A model generated the notes under the pieces. It was given only the letters and a program-made list of their open reading frames with translations. It did not search any database and was not told the origin of the DNA. A DNA stretch of 31,611 nt from Firmicutes bacterium CAG:582 (GTDB lineage: Bacteria > Bacillota_I > Bacilli_A > RF39 > UBA660). Position 1 is the first letter of the stretch, and each line of letters begins with the position of its first letter. Location of the stretch: NCBI GenBank assembly GCA_000435515.1, contig FR884152.1, positions 1 through 31,611 of the forward strand. The letters are read 5' to 3'. Shown here one piece after another: positions 1 to 6,770 of the stretch. The translations under genes and the position numbers were made by a program.

Positions 1-459
1 TTAACAGTAACACTAGATAAGGTAGCAATAGAGAGTGTTATAGAAGAATATACATGTAAATTAGAATTTAATGCAGTAGAAAGAGATACATTAGCTAGTA
101 GCGGACAATATTATGCATATGGAACACCAACAACAGCAAGTGCAACAGATTATACAACGTTAGGAAAAAATGTATTTGTAAGATTAGGAACAGATGGTTC
201 AAGGTCAGTATGTATAAATGATAATGGATTATTTTGTATCAAAATAAATGATTATGATAATTCGGTATTAGCATTAACAAATCATTTTGGAAATTCAGCT
301 TGTACTGACCTTGATTCTAGCTTTGGGCGTTTCTTCCAATGCGAATCTGAAGCATTCGAGTGCACCGCTTATTCTTCAAGTGGTATCGTGAATTGCCAAA
401 GTGCCTCGGCTGGTGAGAACTGCACTGTGAGTTCTTCTGGAACTGTTGCATGCAGCTAG
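1..459 (+). CDS. 3' part of a secreted, type IV pilin-like protein with a cysteine-rich C-terminal tail (5' end outside window)
   Basis: The frame is open from base 1 to the TAG at 457-459 (152 visible residues); start and N-terminus lie upstream. The first ~100 residues read as an extracellular beta-rich domain with NVFVRLGTDGSS, SVCIND and LFCIKIND. The last ~52 residues hold many cysteines in a C-x(n)-SSSG-x-V-x-C pattern seen twice. From memory, C-terminal halves of pseudopilin/type IV pilin proteins in uncultured gut Firmicutes look similar, but no N-methylation segment is visible to prove it. GC is about 29% in bases 1-300 (87/300) and about 48% in 301-459 (76/159), and codon endings change at the same point, so the tail looks imported or separately evolving. 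A long terminator follows at 520-574. It could also be another cysteine-rich surface protein. The reading frame is secure; the family assignment is moderate. Confidence 0.7.
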   Translation, partial: LTVTLDKVAIESVIEEYTCKLEFNAVERDTLASSGQYYAYGTPTTASATDYTTLGKNVFVRLGTDGSRSVCINDNGLFCIKINDYDNSVLALTNHFGNSACTDLDSSFGRFFQCESEAFECTAYSSSGIVNCQSASAGENCTVSSSGTVACS

Positions 460-475
460 TCCTATCTCCCTGAAG
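301..475 (+). other. GC-rich 3' cassette in the pilin-like gene, possible recombination or diversification unit
   Basis: GC rises sharply near base 301 and falls again around 475, about 15 bases past the stop codon, so the block covers the end of the gene plus a short untranslated piece. Of the 52 sense codons here 38 end in C or T and 15 end in C; in the preceding 100 codons 38 end in C or T and only two in C. Such a block at the extreme 3' end of a surface-protein gene is what would be expected of a pilin variable cassette or a diversity-generating retroelement variable region. No second copy, template repeat or reverse transcriptase is present in the window, so the mechanism is inference. 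Confidence 0.5.
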
Positions 476-519
476 ATATCTAAAAATCTAAAATCTATCT
501 TTTGATTTATTTAAAAATA

Positions 520-574
520 AAAGTTATAAGTAATTTGAAGTTAAAAATGTCTTTAAATTATTATAGCTTTTTTT
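520..574 (+). terminator. Intrinsic terminator of the pilin-like gene
   Basis: The left arm at 520-540 pairs with 551-570 to give about 20 base pairs with one bulged G and two G-U pairs, around a 10-base loop (541-550). A T-tract follows at 568-574. It is one of the longest hairpins in the window and separates the first gene from the ribosomal protein operon. Confidence 0.8.
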
Positions 575-647
575 GTTATAAAAGTTATCTTTTTGCATAT
601 TTATGTTTATAAATAAATGATATTTGGCTTATATATGCCGATTTAAA

Positions 648-676
648 TTGACATAAGCTTGAATATTTGGTAATAT
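648..676 (+). promoter_or_regulatory. Sigma-A promoter of rplU-prp-rpmA
   Basis: TTGACA at 648-653, a 17-base spacer and TAATAT at 671-676. The -35 is consensus and the -10 differs from TATAAT at two positions. Transcription would begin near 683, exactly where the structured L21 leader starts. Confidence 0.8.
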
Positions 677-682
677 TTAGAT

Positions 683-760
683 GTTTGTAAGTGTTCATTA
701 CAAACCGCACTAAAAAGGTTTATAAACTATTATTAGTACCTTAAAGGCGTGTCTTCAAAA
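683..760 (+). ncRNA. Ribosomal protein L21 leader (cis-regulatory RNA)
   Basis: Directly after the promoter is an 8-bp perfect hairpin: GTTTGTAA 683-690, loop 691-697, TTACAAAC 698-705. A CCGCAC segment follows, then a second stem with AAGGT (715-719) pairing to ACCTT (738-742), and a GGCGTGTC segment that can pair in part with the CGCAC side. The ACAAACCGCAC and GGCGTG elements match my memory of the Firmicutes L21 leader family, thought to mediate autoregulation by L21. Assignment is from structure, position and recall, not a covariance search. Confidence 0.65.
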
Positions 761-782
761 AATTTATAAGGAGGTTAGAGTA

Positions 783-1082
783 ATGAAAGCAATATTCGTA
801 ACAGGTGGAAAACAATATTATGTTTCTGAAGGTGATGTTATCTATGTTGAAAAACTAGATGCTGAAGCAGGAAAAGATATTACATTCGATACTGTATTAG
901 CTGTTGGAGATAAAATTGGTACTCCATATGTAAATGGTGCTAAAGTTGAATGTAGTGTTGAAAAACATGGTAAAGCTAAAAAAGTTGTTGTATTCAAATA
1001 TAGACCTAAGAAAAAATATCGTAATACTAAAGGTCATAGACAACCATATACAAAACTTGTTGTTAAAAAAATCGTAGGTTAA
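783..1082 (+). CDS. rplU: 50S ribosomal protein L21
   Basis: This 99-residue protein is close to the usual ~103 residues of bacterial L21. It has the family's opening (IFVTGGKQYYVSEGD), the central GTPYVNGAKV and the C-terminal FKYRPKKKYRNTKGHRQPYT motif that contacts 23S rRNA. The start ATG is preceded by AAGGAGG at a good distance. It is the first gene of the rplU-prp-rpmA operon; prp begins two bases after its stop. The upstream promoter and structured leader suggest translational or attenuation feedback by L21. Confidence 0.98.
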   Translation: MKAIFVTGGKQYYVSEGDVIYVEKLDAEAGKDITFDTVLAVGDKIGTPYVNGAKVECSVEKHGKAKKVVVFKYRPKKKYRNTKGHRQPYTKLVVKKIVG

Positions 1083-1084
1083 TT

Positions 1085-1381
1085 ATGATTAACATCAAAA
1101 AGAAGAAAAATGTTATTACTATTTCTGGACATGCAAACTATAGAGATAAAGATGATATAGTTTGTGCAAGTGTATCATCAATAATGTATACAAGTGTTAA
1201 TGCACTTTTAAGATTTGATGAAAAAAGTATTGAATATATGGATGATGGAAATACAGTAACAATAAAAGTTAATAAAGATGATGATATAACGAATACTTTA
1301 ATTATTAATATGTTGTCATTATTTAATGAATTAGCTTTGAAATACAAAAAAAATATAAATTTTGAAATGGAGGAAGAGTAA
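1085..1381 (+). CDS. prp: Ribosomal-processing cysteine protease Prp (YsxB family)
   Basis: This 98-residue protein lies between L21 and L27, where Prp sits in Firmicutes. In bacteria whose L27 carries an N-terminal extension, Prp removes it, which is needed for normal ribosome assembly. The catalytic pair is visible: the histidine of SGHANY (residue 16) and the cysteine of DIVCASVS (residue 27). The C-terminal half is a short alpha/beta fold ending in acidic residues. Its stop codon overlaps the start of rpmA as TAATG, so translation is probably coupled. The neighbouring L27 has the matching cleavage site. Function is firmly inferred from family and context. Confidence 0.93.
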   Translation: MINIKKKKNVITISGHANYRDKDDIVCASVSSIMYTSVNALLRFDEKSIEYMDDGNTVTIKVNKDDDITNTLIINMLSLFNELALKYKKNINFEMEEE

Positions 1382-1680
1382 TGTTAAATTTATTTAATAT
1401 AATTTCTTTAGACATTCAACGTTTCGCCCATGTTAAAGCACAAGGTTCAACACAAAATGGACGTGATAGTGCTGGTAGAAGATTAGGAGCTAAAGCAGCT
1501 GATGGAGAAGTTATCAATGCTGGATCTATAATTTATAGACAAAGAGGAACTAAGATTTATCCAGGTAAAAACGTTGGTATGGGTAAAGATCATACTTTAT
1601 TCGCATTAATCAAAGGACAAGTTAAATTTGAAAGATGTGGAAGAGACAAGAAAAAAGTAAGTGTTTACGAAGTAAAATAG
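1381..1680 (+). CDS. rpmA: 50S ribosomal protein L27 with a Prp-cleavable leader
   Basis: The body is typical L27: GSTQNGRDSAGRRLGAKAADG, the GSIIYRQRGTKIYPG loop and GKDHTLFALIKG. Before it lies the cleavage motif LDIQRFA (residues 10-16), followed by HVKAQG, so processing after Ala16 would expose the mature N-terminus that reaches the peptidyl transferase centre. The leader is about 16 residues, longer than the usual ~9 (compare MLRLDLQFFA in other Firmicutes), with MLNLFNIIS added in front. An inner in-frame ATG that would give a normal-length leader is not seen. A GGAGG-like site lies inside the end of prp. Its TAG stop is built into the operon terminator. Confidence 0.97.
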   Translation: MLNLFNIISLDIQRFAHVKAQGSTQNGRDSAGRRLGAKAADGEVINAGSIIYRQRGTKIYPGKNVGMGKDHTLFALIKGQVKFERCGRDKKKVSVYEVK

Positions 1681-1702
1681 TATCAAATGATGCTATTTTT
1701 TT
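1677..1702 (+). terminator. Terminator of the rplU-prp-rpmA operon
   Basis: ATAGTATCA (1677-1685), a two-base loop and TGATGCTAT (1688-1696) form a 9-bp stem with one G-U pair, followed by seven T. The rpmA stop codon (1678-1680) is part of the left arm. Confidence 0.85.
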
Positions 1703-1703
1703 A

Positions 1704-1732
1704 TTGACGATTAATATAATTAAATATATAAT
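1704..1732 (+). promoter_or_regulatory. Sigma-A promoter of the 1754-3987 gene pair
   Basis: TTGACG (1704-1709), 17-base spacer, TATAAT (1727-1732): one mismatch from full consensus. It begins two bases after the preceding terminator. Predicted start near 1739, giving a very short leader with CTAGGAGATGAG as ribosome binding site. Confidence 0.85.
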
Positions 1733-1753
1733 AACTTCCTAGGAGATGAGATA

Positions 1754-2890
1754 ATGATAACCCTAACTTCTGATGTAAAAGAGAAAATTGTTGAAGAAAC
1801 GAATAAAGAAAGATATGATCATATCAGCAATATCAAGCCTTATGAAAAATTTTTATATATGGGTAAATTTAATACATTAGAACCTGATAAAATGTTTAGA
1901 AATAAAAATGGTGAGTTGATGGTTACCGTTAGACAAGAACCAATTTCCAATCAAAGTTATGCCATAATTTTAGAAAAAAGAGGAGATTCTAAATTTTACG
2001 ATGTAGAAAGTGGTATTTGTGTTAATATTGCCCCAAATTCTTTTGATTTACCATTTAGATATTCAAATGGCAAAGAAGCAATAACTGGAGAAGTTGACTT
2101 AATATATGCGGATTTAAATGTGGTATCTAAAATAACAGACGATATAAAGAGAGTATTTGATGAACTTCAAGAAGCTGAATTGGAATCAAGGACATTAAAA
2201 ATAATTACAAGAAATACAAAAAAAGAGTTTATAGATAGAATGGAAACTTTTACGTTACTTCATTTTTGTGGAACAGATTTAGAAAAGAAATATTTAGTTA
2301 ATGGTATTAGAAAGTATCCAGTATATAGAAAAACTCCAAAAATTGGTGAATGCTTTGGCTATGTTGGACCAATTAGGTTGTTATGTGCGCTTAATGTAAA
2401 ATTAACAGAAAAAGATGGACATGCTGATGCTACCTTTGGTTTTACTCCCGAAATTATGAGAGAGGAACTTAAGTATCCATTATTTTTCTGTCGAATAAGT
2501 GAAGACAAGGTTCAGGAAGTGACATCTGGTGCTATATTTCAATTTCAAGGAAATTATCGCGAGAACGCAAGATATGAAGACTTTTGTAATACACCATTCT
2601 TAATAGATGATTATGTTTTATTAATGCCAACCGATGAATTTAAACTTGAATATGCTAAAGGGGTAGAAAAAACAGCTGCATTTATGGAATGGATGGAAGA
2701 ACTTATAAAAAGTTATAAAGCTCAGTTTAACTGGTGCTTTAATGATACTTTACAAGAGTTTTATTTTAAACCAGGTGAAGCTAAATATCTTGCAAGTGTT
2801 GATAACGATATTTATGATGTAATTCATAATAAAAAGAAAGTTTTAAAACCTCAAAGATCAAAAGAAGAAAAAAGTAAGAAAGAAGAATAA
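1754..2890 (+). CDS. Unknown cytosolic protein, paralogue A of a tandem pair
   Basis: This 378-residue protein is not recognised. It has no signal peptide or membrane segment. Conserved with the next gene are a block near residues 50-90 (R-x-K-N-G-E-L followed by a Y-A-I-I-L-E-K strand and D-V-E-S-G), FCGTDLEKK at 171-179, KIGECFGYVGPI at 196-207 and a YPLFFCRISEDKVQEV strand. The C-terminus ends in a lysine/glutamate-rich tail. A GGAGATGAG site precedes the ATG. The downstream gene begins two bases after its stop, so the two are almost certainly co-transcribed and perhaps form a heteromer. No catalytic signature of a known enzyme is visible. I assign no function. Confidence 0.88.
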   Translation: MITLTSDVKEKIVEETNKERYDHISNIKPYEKFLYMGKFNTLEPDKMFRNKNGELMVTVRQEPISNQSYAIILEKRGDSKFYDVESGICVNIAPNSFDLPFRYSNGKEAITGEVDLIYADLNVVSKITDDIKRVFDELQEAELESRTLKIITRNTKKEFIDRMETFTLLHFCGTDLEKKYLVNGIRKYPVYRKTPKIGECFGYVGPIRLLCALNVKLTEKDGHADATFGFTPEIMREELKYPLFFCRISEDKVQEVTSGAIFQFQGNYRENARYEDFCNTPFLIDDYVLLMPTDEFKLEYAKGVEKTAAFMEWMEELIKSYKAQFNWCFNDTLQEFYFKPGEAKYLASVDNDIYDVIHNKKKVLKPQRSKEEKSKKEE

Positions 2891-2892
2891 AT

Positions 2893-3987
2893 ATGTTGCT
2901 TAATTTAACACATATATTAACTGAAAACTTTACTAAAAATTTTAAGTCAAATGATATTCTAAATTTTTATAATATAGATAAACACGCCGACTTTATCTGT
3001 GTTGCTCGTATTTATTCAATGGTTCCTACTGGTATGATAAAAAACTCTTATGGTAAAGTAGAAATAACATTTGAAGTAATGCCTTTAATTGAAGATAAAT
3101 ACATTTTATTTTTAAGAAAAGTTGATAATCATGAAGTTATAGATTTAACAAGTGGAGTTAAATTAAGTACAAATTTAAATACTACTTCAAAGTTCTTTGA
3201 TTTTAGTGAATGCTCTTATTTAAGTTATTATGAAGATAGTCCATTATGTATACAAATGGAATTGGTATTAGAAAACAATTCTCACGTTAGTAAAAAAATA
3301 ACTCGACTTTTTAAAGATACCACGGAAATGTATCCAAGTTTAACCGAAATTCAAAGCAAAGCCAAAAGAAAGTTTATTAATCAAAAAAATCAATTATTTA
3401 AAAATAGTTTTTGTGGTACGGATCTTGAAAAAAAAATTTTTATTGATGATTATGACCAAATTGAAACTTTTAAAGAAATGCCTAAAGTAGGAGAATATTT
3501 TGGATATGTTGGACCAATTAATCACATAGTTCCGAGAAATAATACATATGGACAATCCGATTTATATTCTTTTGAATCAGTCCCTTTGGATGAAAATCCT
3601 AAATACCCGTTTATTTTCAAAAGAATAAGTGAAGATACAGTCATTGAAGTGATATCTAAAACGAAATATTGTTTTTCTCATTTTTTATCTGGAAGTAATT
3701 TATCTAATAAATATGAAGATAAACCTTTACATGTAAAGGGAACTGATTACATAGTTTTAAATGATTTCTTTAAGAAAGAATATGTACATCTTGTAAGTGA
3801 TTTAGTTGCCTATGAATCTTGGGTCTTAAACCAAAGAGAAAATGCTACTTCATCTTATAAGACTAAAATGTTAGAACTTGAGGAAAGAGAAAATGAAAAA
3901 ATAAATGAAGCATATGAAATGGCTCAAATTGATAATATGATGTTTGATCTTGATAGGGAACTCAAAAAAACTAATGATAATGAGTAG
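2893..3987 (+). CDS. Unknown cytosolic protein, paralogue B of a tandem pair
   Basis: This 364-residue protein aligns along its length with the preceding gene: a block at residues ~48-88 (MIKNSYGKVEITFEVMPL, ILFLRK, DLTSGV), FCGTDLEKK at 173-181, KVGEYFGYVGPIN at 198-210 and YPFIFKRISEDTVIEV. The C-terminal ~50 residues are charged and likely helical (LELEERENEK). It has no membrane segment or signal peptide. Similarity over full length at adjacent positions indicates tandem duplication followed by strong divergence, with the central CGTDLEKK and FGYVGPI motifs held. No Shine-Dalgarno is obvious, so it may depend on translational coupling. Function unknown. Confidence 0.87.
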   Translation: MLLNLTHILTENFTKNFKSNDILNFYNIDKHADFICVARIYSMVPTGMIKNSYGKVEITFEVMPLIEDKYILFLRKVDNHEVIDLTSGVKLSTNLNTTSKFFDFSECSYLSYYEDSPLCIQMELVLENNSHVSKKITRLFKDTTEMYPSLTEIQSKAKRKFINQKNQLFKNSFCGTDLEKKIFIDDYDQIETFKEMPKVGEYFGYVGPINHIVPRNNTYGQSDLYSFESVPLDENPKYPFIFKRISEDTVIEVISKTKYCFSHFLSGSNLSNKYEDKPLHVKGTDYIVLNDFFKKEYVHLVSDLVAYESWVLNQRENATSSYKTKMLELEERENEKINEAYEMAQIDNMMFDLDRELKKTNDNE

Positions 3988-4012
3988 ATAACTTTCGTTG
4001 TCTACTTTTTTT
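3983..4012 (+). terminator. Terminator of the tandem-paralogue operon
   Basis: AGTAGATAAC (3983-3992), loop TTTC, GTTGTCTACT (3997-4006) and a T-tract form a 10-bp stem with one G-U pair. The TAG stop (3985-3987) of the preceding gene lies inside the left arm. Confidence 0.88.
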
Positions 4013-4059
4013 ATAGATTTATTTATCAATTTTTGATAAAATACTTTTGAGGTGTAATT

Positions 4060-4698
4060 ATGCGTTATAACGTGGTAAAAAATGCAAATAGTATATTGGA
4101 AAGTAATTCTTATTTAGTAAAAAATCCATATGCATATAAGGGTAAATGGGCAAGTATTTTTAAAAACAATAATCCAATATGTTTAGAACTTGGAATGGGT
4201 AGAGGAACATTTATAATAGAAATGGCAAAGACTCATCCGAACATTAACTATATTGGTTTAGAACTTGATAAGAATCAAACAGCAACAGCTTTAAAAAATA
4301 TCAAAGATTTACATTTAGATAATTTAAAAATGATTAATGCTGATGCTTTAAAAGTTGCCGAAATATTTGGACGTGAAATTGATACAATTTATTTGACATT
4401 TTCTGAGCCTTGGCCAAAAAAAGGTGATGAAAAGAAGAGATTTACAGCAATAAACTATTTGAAATTATATGATAGAATATTTAAAAAGAATAAACATATT
4501 ATCTTAAAAACTGACAATAAAATATTATTTGCTTCAGCTTTAGAAAGCTTAAGTAGTTATTGGTATACTTTTGATAAAGTAAGTGTAGATCTTCATAATG
4601 ATGAAAGAAAAATAGAAAATATAATGACCGATTTTGAACGTCAATATTTTAAAGAACATCGACAAATATACTATGTTGATGCAAGTTTTAAAGGTTAA
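4060..4698 (+). CDS. trmB: tRNA (guanine-N7-)-methyltransferase
   Basis: This 212-residue SAM-dependent enzyme makes m7G46 in the tRNA variable loop. The Rossmann methyltransferase motif is LELGMGRGTFI (about residues 46-56); GLELDK follows as the second strand acidic motif; FSEPWPKKGDEKKR is the TrmB signature, with Glu where Asp is common (FSDPWPKK). The C-terminal ERQYFKEHRQIYY resembles the family's TxYExxF region. Length is normal. AGGTG precedes the ATG by a suitable distance. An AT-rich stretch with an inverted repeat (TTATCA-ATTTT-TGATAA, 4024-4040) lies upstream and may include the promoter. The stop codon is inside a terminator hairpin. Confidence 0.95.
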   Translation: MRYNVVKNANSILESNSYLVKNPYAYKGKWASIFKNNNPICLELGMGRGTFIIEMAKTHPNINYIGLELDKNQTATALKNIKDLHLDNLKMINADALKVAEIFGREIDTIYLTFSEPWPKKGDEKKRFTAINYLKLYDRIFKKNKHIILKTDNKILFASALESLSSYWYTFDKVSVDLHNDERKIENIMTDFERQYFKEHRQIYYVDASFKG

Positions 4699-4714
4699 TC
4701 ATAACCTTTTTTTT
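4690..4714 (+). terminator. Terminator/attenuator between trmB and mtaB
   Basis: AAAGGTTA (4690-4697), loop ATCA and TAACCTTT (4702-4709) form a perfect 8-bp stem followed by T residues to 4714. It overlaps the trmB stop and ends just before the GGGAGG site of mtaB. No strong promoter fits between, so mtaB may depend on partial read-through. Confidence 0.8.
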
Positions 4715-4725
4715 GGGAGGTAAAA

Positions 4726-5982
4726 ATGAAAGTAGTAGTTGAAACTTTGGGTTGTAAGGTAAACGCTTATGAATCTGAGCTTATTAAAGAAATGTTTATA
4801 AACAATAAAGATGAAATAATTGATGATAAAAAAAGTGCCGATGTAATTGTGATAAATACATGTACAGTTACTAACCAAGCTGATTCTAAAGGAAGAAAAC
4901 TTATTCGTCAAGCAAGAAGAGATAATGAAAACGCTATCTTAATCGTGTGTGGATGTATGACACAAAATCATGAAGATTTAGATATAGATGCAGATATTAT
5001 TATAGGCAATAAGGATAAAACGAAAATTCTTGATTTAATAGATGAATTTAAACAAACAAAAAAGCAAATAAGATTATTTTATGACTTAAGAAATGTTGAA
5101 TTTGAAGATATGAAAATAAGTCATTTTGAGCATAAAACTAGAGGATTTGTTAAGATTCAAGATGGTTGTAATAATTTTTGTTCTTACTGCATTATTCCTT
5201 TTGTAAGAGGTAATATTAGAAGCAAAAATATTGATGTTGCTTTTGATGAAATAAAATGTTTAGTTGAAAATGGATATCAAGAAATCGTTTTAACAGGAAT
5301 TCATACAGGTTCATATGGAACGGGAAAAGATTTTGATTTAGTTGATTTAATTAGAAGAATAAGTACACTTGATGGACTAAAAAGAATACGTATATCATCA
5401 ATAGAAATAACAGAACTTAATGATAAATTTATGGAAGAGTTTAAAAATAACTTAAAGATTTGTTCCCACTTACATGTTCCAATTCAAAGTGGATCAGATA
5501 ATATTTTAAAAAGTATGAATCGAAAATACGACATCGCTTATTTTAAAGAAAAGACAAAACTTATTAAATCTTTAAGGAATGATGTTAATTTAACAACGGA
5601 TTTAATCATTGGATTTCCTGGAGAAACTGATGGGGATTTTTATGAAACTAAACAAAATTTAATTGATATTGGTTTTTCTAAAATTCATACGTTTCCTTAT
5701 TCAATAAGAAGAGGAACAAAAGCAAGTACAATGATTCAAGTTAATGACACAGTTAAAAATAATCGTACTCATGAAATTTTAGAATTAAGCGATCATTTAG
5801 AACATGAGTATTATGAAAAATACATTGGAAAAGTTGTATCTGTATTGGTTGAAGATAATTATTCTGGATTTACAAGCAATTATATAAAAGTACACTTTGA
5901 TGAATACCAAGAAAACAATAAGTTTGTTGACTGCTTAATAACAGAAATTGATGGAATAACTGTAAAGGGAAAAGTAAAGTAA
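4726..5982 (+). CDS. mtaB: tRNA (N6-L-threonylcarbamoyladenosine(37)-C2)-methylthiotransferase
   Basis: This 418-residue radical-SAM methylthiotransferase converts t6A37 to ms2t6A37. The N-terminal domain has ETLGCKVNAYES (Cys10), NTCTVT (Cys46) and a VCGCMTQ cluster (Cys77), which bind the auxiliary 4Fe-4S cluster. The radical-SAM motif is CNNFCSYC (Cys148, Cys152, Cys155), followed by IIPFVRG. The HLHVPIQSGSD and TTDLIIGFPGETD motifs are typical, and the last ~60 residues look like the TRAM domain. The opening LGCKVNAYES favours MtaB over MiaB. GGGAGG is well placed before the ATG. Together with trmB and miaA this gives the window three tRNA modification enzymes. Confidence 0.95.
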   Translation: MKVVVETLGCKVNAYESELIKEMFINNKDEIIDDKKSADVIVINTCTVTNQADSKGRKLIRQARRDNENAILIVCGCMTQNHEDLDIDADIIIGNKDKTKILDLIDEFKQTKKQIRLFYDLRNVEFEDMKISHFEHKTRGFVKIQDGCNNFCSYCIIPFVRGNIRSKNIDVAFDEIKCLVENGYQEIVLTGIHTGSYGTGKDFDLVDLIRRISTLDGLKRIRISSIEITELNDKFMEEFKNNLKICSHLHVPIQSGSDNILKSMNRKYDIAYFKEKTKLIKSLRNDVNLTTDLIIGFPGETDGDFYETKQNLIDIGFSKIHTFPYSIRRGTKASTMIQVNDTVKNNRTHEILELSDHLEHEYYEKYIGKVVSVLVEDNYSGFTSNYIKVHFDEYQENNKFVDCLITEIDGITVKGKVK

Positions 5983-6011
5983 TTGATAAAATAAAAAAAT
6001 ACGCTTATAAT
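5983..6011 (+). promoter_or_regulatory. Sigma-A promoter of the LysM gene
   Basis: TTGATA (5983-5988), 17-base spacer and perfect TATAAT (6006-6011) start immediately after the mtaB stop. The start would lie near 6018, at the ribosome binding site, so the mRNA leader would be only about 10 bases. Confidence 0.78.
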
Positions 6012-6029
6012 TTAAAATAGGTGATACTT

Positions 6030-6770
6030 ATGAAAAAAGTAATAAGAATAAAAAATAACAATGTTTATATTGGATCTTTAAAAGTTGATATGAAGGCGAT
6101 AAAAAACTTTGCCTTTATAGCTGGAACAGCTTTTGTAATTATAAGTTCGGCATCTTTAATAAAAAAATCAGCCGATATAGTTAGAGAACCAAAAACAGCT
6201 GGTGAAGATCCAATAACTGATGGGACTTTAACTCAAGAGAGTGCATCAAGTAAAAAAACATATGAGGCTGAATATGTTGTTCAAAACTGTGATACTTTAT
6301 CAGGAATAGTAGCTAGCTATCAAACCGATCCAAACAAAATGTATGGGATAATTGAAAAAATTGCTGATAAAAATAAGTTAAAAAGTCCAAATAGCTTAAG
6401 AGCTGGAGAAACCATAACTTTATACGGAATACCAGAAGAACATTTAATTGATTTCGGGTATACAATAGATTATACAAAGACTGATCCAGAATATGAATTA
6501 GAGGATTTAAGTAATTACATTGATGAAGCAATCACATACGCATATATAACTGATGATAATGCTCAACAATTTGCTGATTTTGAAGCAAAATACAGTTATG
6601 CTTCAAATATTTATGCTAAATACATGGAAGATAAAGATGAATTATTATTTGATAGTTTAATAGATCAATATCGTTCTTTAGCACAAGAGATTTCAAACTT
6701 AACTGGATATGACTATAGTCACTCTATAAAAGCCCATAAAATAAGTGAAACAAAGGGTCTAGGTTTATAA
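6030..6770 (+). CDS. Membrane-anchored LysM domain protein
   Basis: I place the start at ATG 6030, with AGGTGAT five bases before it; an in-frame GTG at 6021 overlaps that site and is unlikely. The 246-residue product has a basic N-terminus, one membrane segment (about residues 24-44, NFAFIAGTAFVIISSASLI), a linker, and a LysM-like domain at ~81-132: YVVQNCDTLSGIV at its start and LRAGETITLYGIP at its end. LysM binds N-acetylglucosamine-containing glycans such as peptidoglycan, so an outer-surface wall-binding role is likely. The C-terminal ~100 residues are helical and acidic, without a recognised catalytic motif. The next gene overlaps its stop as TAATG. Confidence 0.85.
   Translation: MKKVIRIKNNNVYIGSLKVDMKAIKNFAFIAGTAFVIISSASLIKKSADIVREPKTAGEDPITDGTLTQESASSKKTYEAEYVVQNCDTLSGIVASYQTDPNKMYGIIEKIADKNKLKSPNSLRAGETITLYGIPEEHLIDFGYTIDYTKTDPEYELEDLSNYIDEAITYAYITDDNAQQFADFEAKYSYASNIYAKYMEDKDELLFDSLIDQYRSLAQEISNLTGYDYSHSIKAHKISETKGLGL

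Noticed and set aside
301..459. Calling the GC-rich tail a diversity-generating retroelement variable region outright
   Set aside because: The NNY codon bias fits, but there is no template repeat, reverse transcriptase or accessory gene in the window, and no GC-rich hairpin directly after the stop. Kept only as a hypothesis.
1138..1347. Minus-strand open frame opposite prp, as an example of ~20 open frames antisense to real genes
   Set aside because: All such frames lie opposite genes with clear families or good start sites, lack ribosome binding sites and encode low-complexity products.
6021..6032. GTG starts a few codons upstream of ATG at 6021, 9809, 18314, 22001 (and TTG at 13407, 29467)
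   Set aside because: Each lies inside or directly against the ribosome binding site that serves the downstream ATG, so the ATG was chosen.
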